NCBI RefSeq assembly: GCF_023276405.1
Contig: NZ_JALRMO010000001.1
Span: 7,665,501-7,729,500 of the forward strand
Direction of reading: 5' to 3'
Length of the DNA: 64,000 bases
Source: Paenibacillus hamazuiensis
Lineage (GTDB): Bacteria > Bacillota > Bacilli > Paenibacillales > NBRC-103111
Shown here: positions 62,068-64,000 of the stretch, in pieces
Position numbering within the stretch: the stretch's first letter is position 1
How the letters are laid out: each line of letters starts with the position of its first letter
Made by a program: the position numbers and the translations under genes
Notes under the pieces: generated by a model
The model's input: the letters and a program-made list of their open reading frames with translations, nothing else
Database searches by the model: none
What the model was told of the DNA's origin: nothing

Positions 62068-62880
62068 GTGAAGCTGCCCGTTATCGATACAGACCTCGCC
62101 AAACGGTTGGAACGGTCCGAACTCGAATATATCACTTCGCGAATTAGCTCGATCGGCGAGCGGTCGGGTAATCCGGAGGGCGTCGAGATCCGGAAATTCG
62201 GCGGGGCCACGGCTTTTTACACGAAAACGATGCCTTGGCGGTCGTTTAACGGCGTCGTCGGGCTTACGCCTGACGATATCGATCAGATCGGCGGCATCGC
62301 GGAGTTTTACCGGGAGCGGCAGCGGTCTTTCGAAATTGCCGTAAATCCGTGCTCGGCAAGCCCGGAGCTGCTTAAAGCACTCGCCGCCTGCGGTTTGTAC
62401 CAGAAGGCTTTTCACTCGGTGCTGTATGGACCTCCCAGTCGGGATATGTCTCCGCTTCCGGAGCATGTGCGCATCGACGAAGTTACGGATGAGCGGGAAT
62501 TCGGGCAATATGCGGAAATACATTGTGTCGGCTTCGGCATGTCCGCCGATCACAAGCATCACTTTGTGAACAACAACATAGGGCTGCTTCACCGCCCCGG
62601 GTGGAAATTCTTTTTAGCCCGCATTCAGGAAACGCCGGCTGCGGTAGGCGTCATGCTTATTAGCGGCGGCATAGCGTCTTTTACTTTGGCGGCGACGGCT
62701 CCCGAGTTCAGACGGAGAGGTTTGCATACCGCGCTGCTGCACCGCCGCATGCATGAAGCCCACCTGGCGGGCTGCGAGCTTGTCACGGCACAAGCCGGCT
62801 TCGGAAGCACCAGCCAGAACAATATGGAACGGACCGGCATGCAGATGGCCTGGACGCGCGCTGTGTGGGAGCCGCTGTAA
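62068..62880 (+). CDS. GNAT-family N-acetyltransferase
   Basis: A 270-residue protein. The C-terminal half is a GNAT domain: MLISGGIASFTLAATAPEFR, the acetyl-CoA loop RRRGLHTALLHRRMHEA and LVTAQAGFGSTSQNNMER. The N-terminal half is a degenerate GNAT-like domain, as in other two-domain acetyltransferases of this length. The substrate is unknown. GTG 62068 is eight bases after AAAGGAG; a GTG at 62059 overlaps that site. The ribosome site overlaps the end of the ankyrin remnant. Confidence 0.85.
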   Translation: MKLPVIDTDLAKRLERSELEYITSRISSIGERSGNPEGVEIRKFGGATAFYTKTMPWRSFNGVVGLTPDDIDQIGGIAEFYRERQRSFEIAVNPCSASPELLKALAACGLYQKAFHSVLYGPPSRDMSPLPEHVRIDEVTDEREFGQYAEIHCVGFGMSADHKHHFVNNNIGLLHRPGWKFFLARIQETPAAVGVMLISGGIASFTLAATAPEFRRRGLHTALLHRRMHEAHLAGCELVTAQAGFGSTSQNNMERTGMQMAWTRAVWEPL

Positions 62881-62905
62881 ACTTAAGGAGAGGGGGACTG
62901 TCTGC

Positions 62906-64000
62906 ATGTCCAAACCATATGCCGAAGATTCGAATCCAAGGGACGGACAGGAAAACGATGCCCACCCGGAGCAGGAACTCCGACGGCTGCGGGAAGATTT
63001 AAAGCGGCGGGCGGAATCGCTCGTTGCCATTCCCGAAGGATACGAGCTCATTATTGACGATTACGGGGATAACCCGCAATACGGCGGCAAAGCCATGTTC
63101 GTCTGGTCCGAACAGGGGACTGATAACGGCATTTCCGTGGAACTCAATGAAAAAGGCGAGCTGATCGATTTTTCGATCGATAAGGACGAAACGATCGGGA
63201 ATGAAGCGGAAGCGGCCGCTGAGGAATTAAGGGACTACGCGGAGAAATTCGTTTTGAACCACTATCCTAAAGCGCTCGAGCAATTCGTTCCCATCCGGGA
63301 AATACGGACGAAGCGGGGCATCTCCTACGAATACGGACAAGAAGCGATGGGCCTGCCTCTGCCGTTTTCCGGGTTTAGAATTCAAATCGACCGGAGCGGC
63401 GCAGTCATAGGGTTTCATTATTGGGGTAAGCAAAAAAGTCCGGCAGCGCCGAAGAAGATGGTTTCCAAGGAGAAGCTCCTGGAACGGATTGCCGAAACCG
63501 TCGGTTTCAAGCTGCAGATGAGCCACGTTTACGAATCCGTTCACGAAACGCCGAAGGACGACATTCGGCTCGTCTACCAGCCCCACCCTTATCTGACGCG
63601 TTTCGATGCGGACGAACAACAAGCAGAACCGGTCCGCCAAGACACGGAAATGTACGAAGAAGAATGCTGGGTGCCCGTGCCGGCGCAGTCGTCCGGAGAA
63701 AGCCGCGAGTCGGACAAGCCGCCCGCAATTCATGAGCTGATCGGGTTCGATCCGGAAGAGTATGAAATCATTCGCGAGGCGGATATGGGCGAAAAACACG
63801 GAATCGTCTGGCGCAGACTCGGCTGGACACCGCCTGGGGAAAGCGACCTTTCCGTGGATTCGTTTTTTCTGAATCGTAACGAAGCCACGATCAAAGCGAT
63901 GGTTGATCCGGAAAGTGGAAAGCTCATTTCTTTCATGCGGTTCGAGGAATCGTCGGGCGATTTGAGTTTGTCGCGGGGCGAGTGTCTGGAAATCGCCATG
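62906..64000 (+). CDS. YcdB/YcdC-domain protein (3' end off window)
   Basis: 365 residues are visible from the ATG at 62906 (AAGGAG with a following GGGGG upstream) and the frame runs off the right edge. Two similar segments, ISVELNEKGELIDFSIDKDE and NEATIKAMVDPESGKLISFM, resemble the repeated beta unit of YcdB/YcdC (PepSY-like) proteins of Bacillales. No signal peptide precedes them. The function is not established; homologues are found in spore formers. Confidence 0.7.
   Translation, partial: MSKPYAEDSNPRDGQENDAHPEQELRRLREDLKRRAESLVAIPEGYELIIDDYGDNPQYGGKAMFVWSEQGTDNGISVELNEKGELIDFSIDKDETIGNEAEAAAEELRDYAEKFVLNHYPKALEQFVPIREIRTKRGISYEYGQEAMGLPLPFSGFRIQIDRSGAVIGFHYWGKQKSPAAPKKMVSKEKLLERIAETVGFKLQMSHVYESVHETPKDDIRLVYQPHPYLTRFDADEQQAEPVRQDTEMYEEECWVPVPAQSSGESRESDKPPAIHELIGFDPEEYEIIREADMGEKHGIVWRRLGWTPPGESDLSVDSFFLNRNEATIKAMVDPESGKLISFMRFEESSGDLSLSRGECLEIAM

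Overview
The window looks like a chromosomal segment of an endospore-forming member of the Paenibacillaceae (Paenibacillus or a close relative). Support comes from strong Bacillales-type Shine-Dalgarno sites, a sigI-rsgI operon, a soluble sporulation-style PAS histidine kinase, CBO0543-family membrane proteins and a Btr-like AraC regulator fused to a siderophore-binding domain. No rRNA, tRNA, replication origin or complete insertion sequence was recognised.

Layout. 1-3.2 kb: the end of a GH57 alpha-glucan branching enzyme/DUF4912 operon, a small zinc-ribbon protein, and about 950 bases of gene-free DNA holding two kinds of degenerate repeat. 3.2-12 kb: sigI-rsgI behind a SigI-type promoter, a histidine kinase, a Q-rich small protein, an aldo/keto reductase with an Fe-S tail, leucyl aminopeptidase and a sulfite-oxidase-fold protein. 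12-14.3 kb: two holin-like type I toxin loci flank an Rrf2 regulator and the alpha/beta hydrolase it probably controls. 14.5-30.6 kb: a complete type I-C CRISPR-Cas system (cas3, then cas5c-cas8c-cas7c-cas4-cas1-cas2) and a very large array of 114 full repeats. 31-33.9 kb: decayed DNA with a PIN remnant, an ATP-grasp/esterase pair and a secreted protein. 34-41.2 kb: iron region with three Fur-box-like sites, an MFS transporter, a FecBCD-type siderophore importer without its own ATPase, a nitroreductase and the Btr-like regulator. 41.2-57.6 kb: CBO0543-type membrane protein pairs, a molybdopterin oxidoreductase, map, a partial Pel-like exopolysaccharide cluster, cardiolipin synthase, marR-MFS, a sugar phosphate isomerase, ilvE and a LysR regulator. 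58-64 kb: a secreted protein of twelve carboxypeptidase-regulatory-like repeats, a small Cys-containing peptide that resembles a RiPP precursor, an acetyltransferase and a YcdB/YcdC-like protein that runs off the end.

Most notable system. Between cas3 and cas5, on the minus strand, lies a solitary CRISPR-repeat-like element. It keeps both conserved repeat ends (GTCGC and GTGGATTGAAA) but has a different, compensated stem. An extended -10 precedes it, and a short pseudo-spacer and hairpin follow it. The pseudo-spacer matches a site with a canonical TTC PAM just upstream of the cas5 operon promoter: 12 of the first 14 positions agree and the only mismatches are at 6 and 12, the positions that type I effectors flip out. 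This is the architecture of a crRNA-like Cas-regulating RNA (CreR, or CreA of CreTA), so the I-C effector may repress its own operon.

A second notable point is that one spacer of the array (25167-25199) is identical over all 33 bases to ilvE in this same window (55190-55222), but the flank is ACA rather than TTC. This is a tolerated self-targeting spacer whose crRNA would be antisense to ilvE mRNA.
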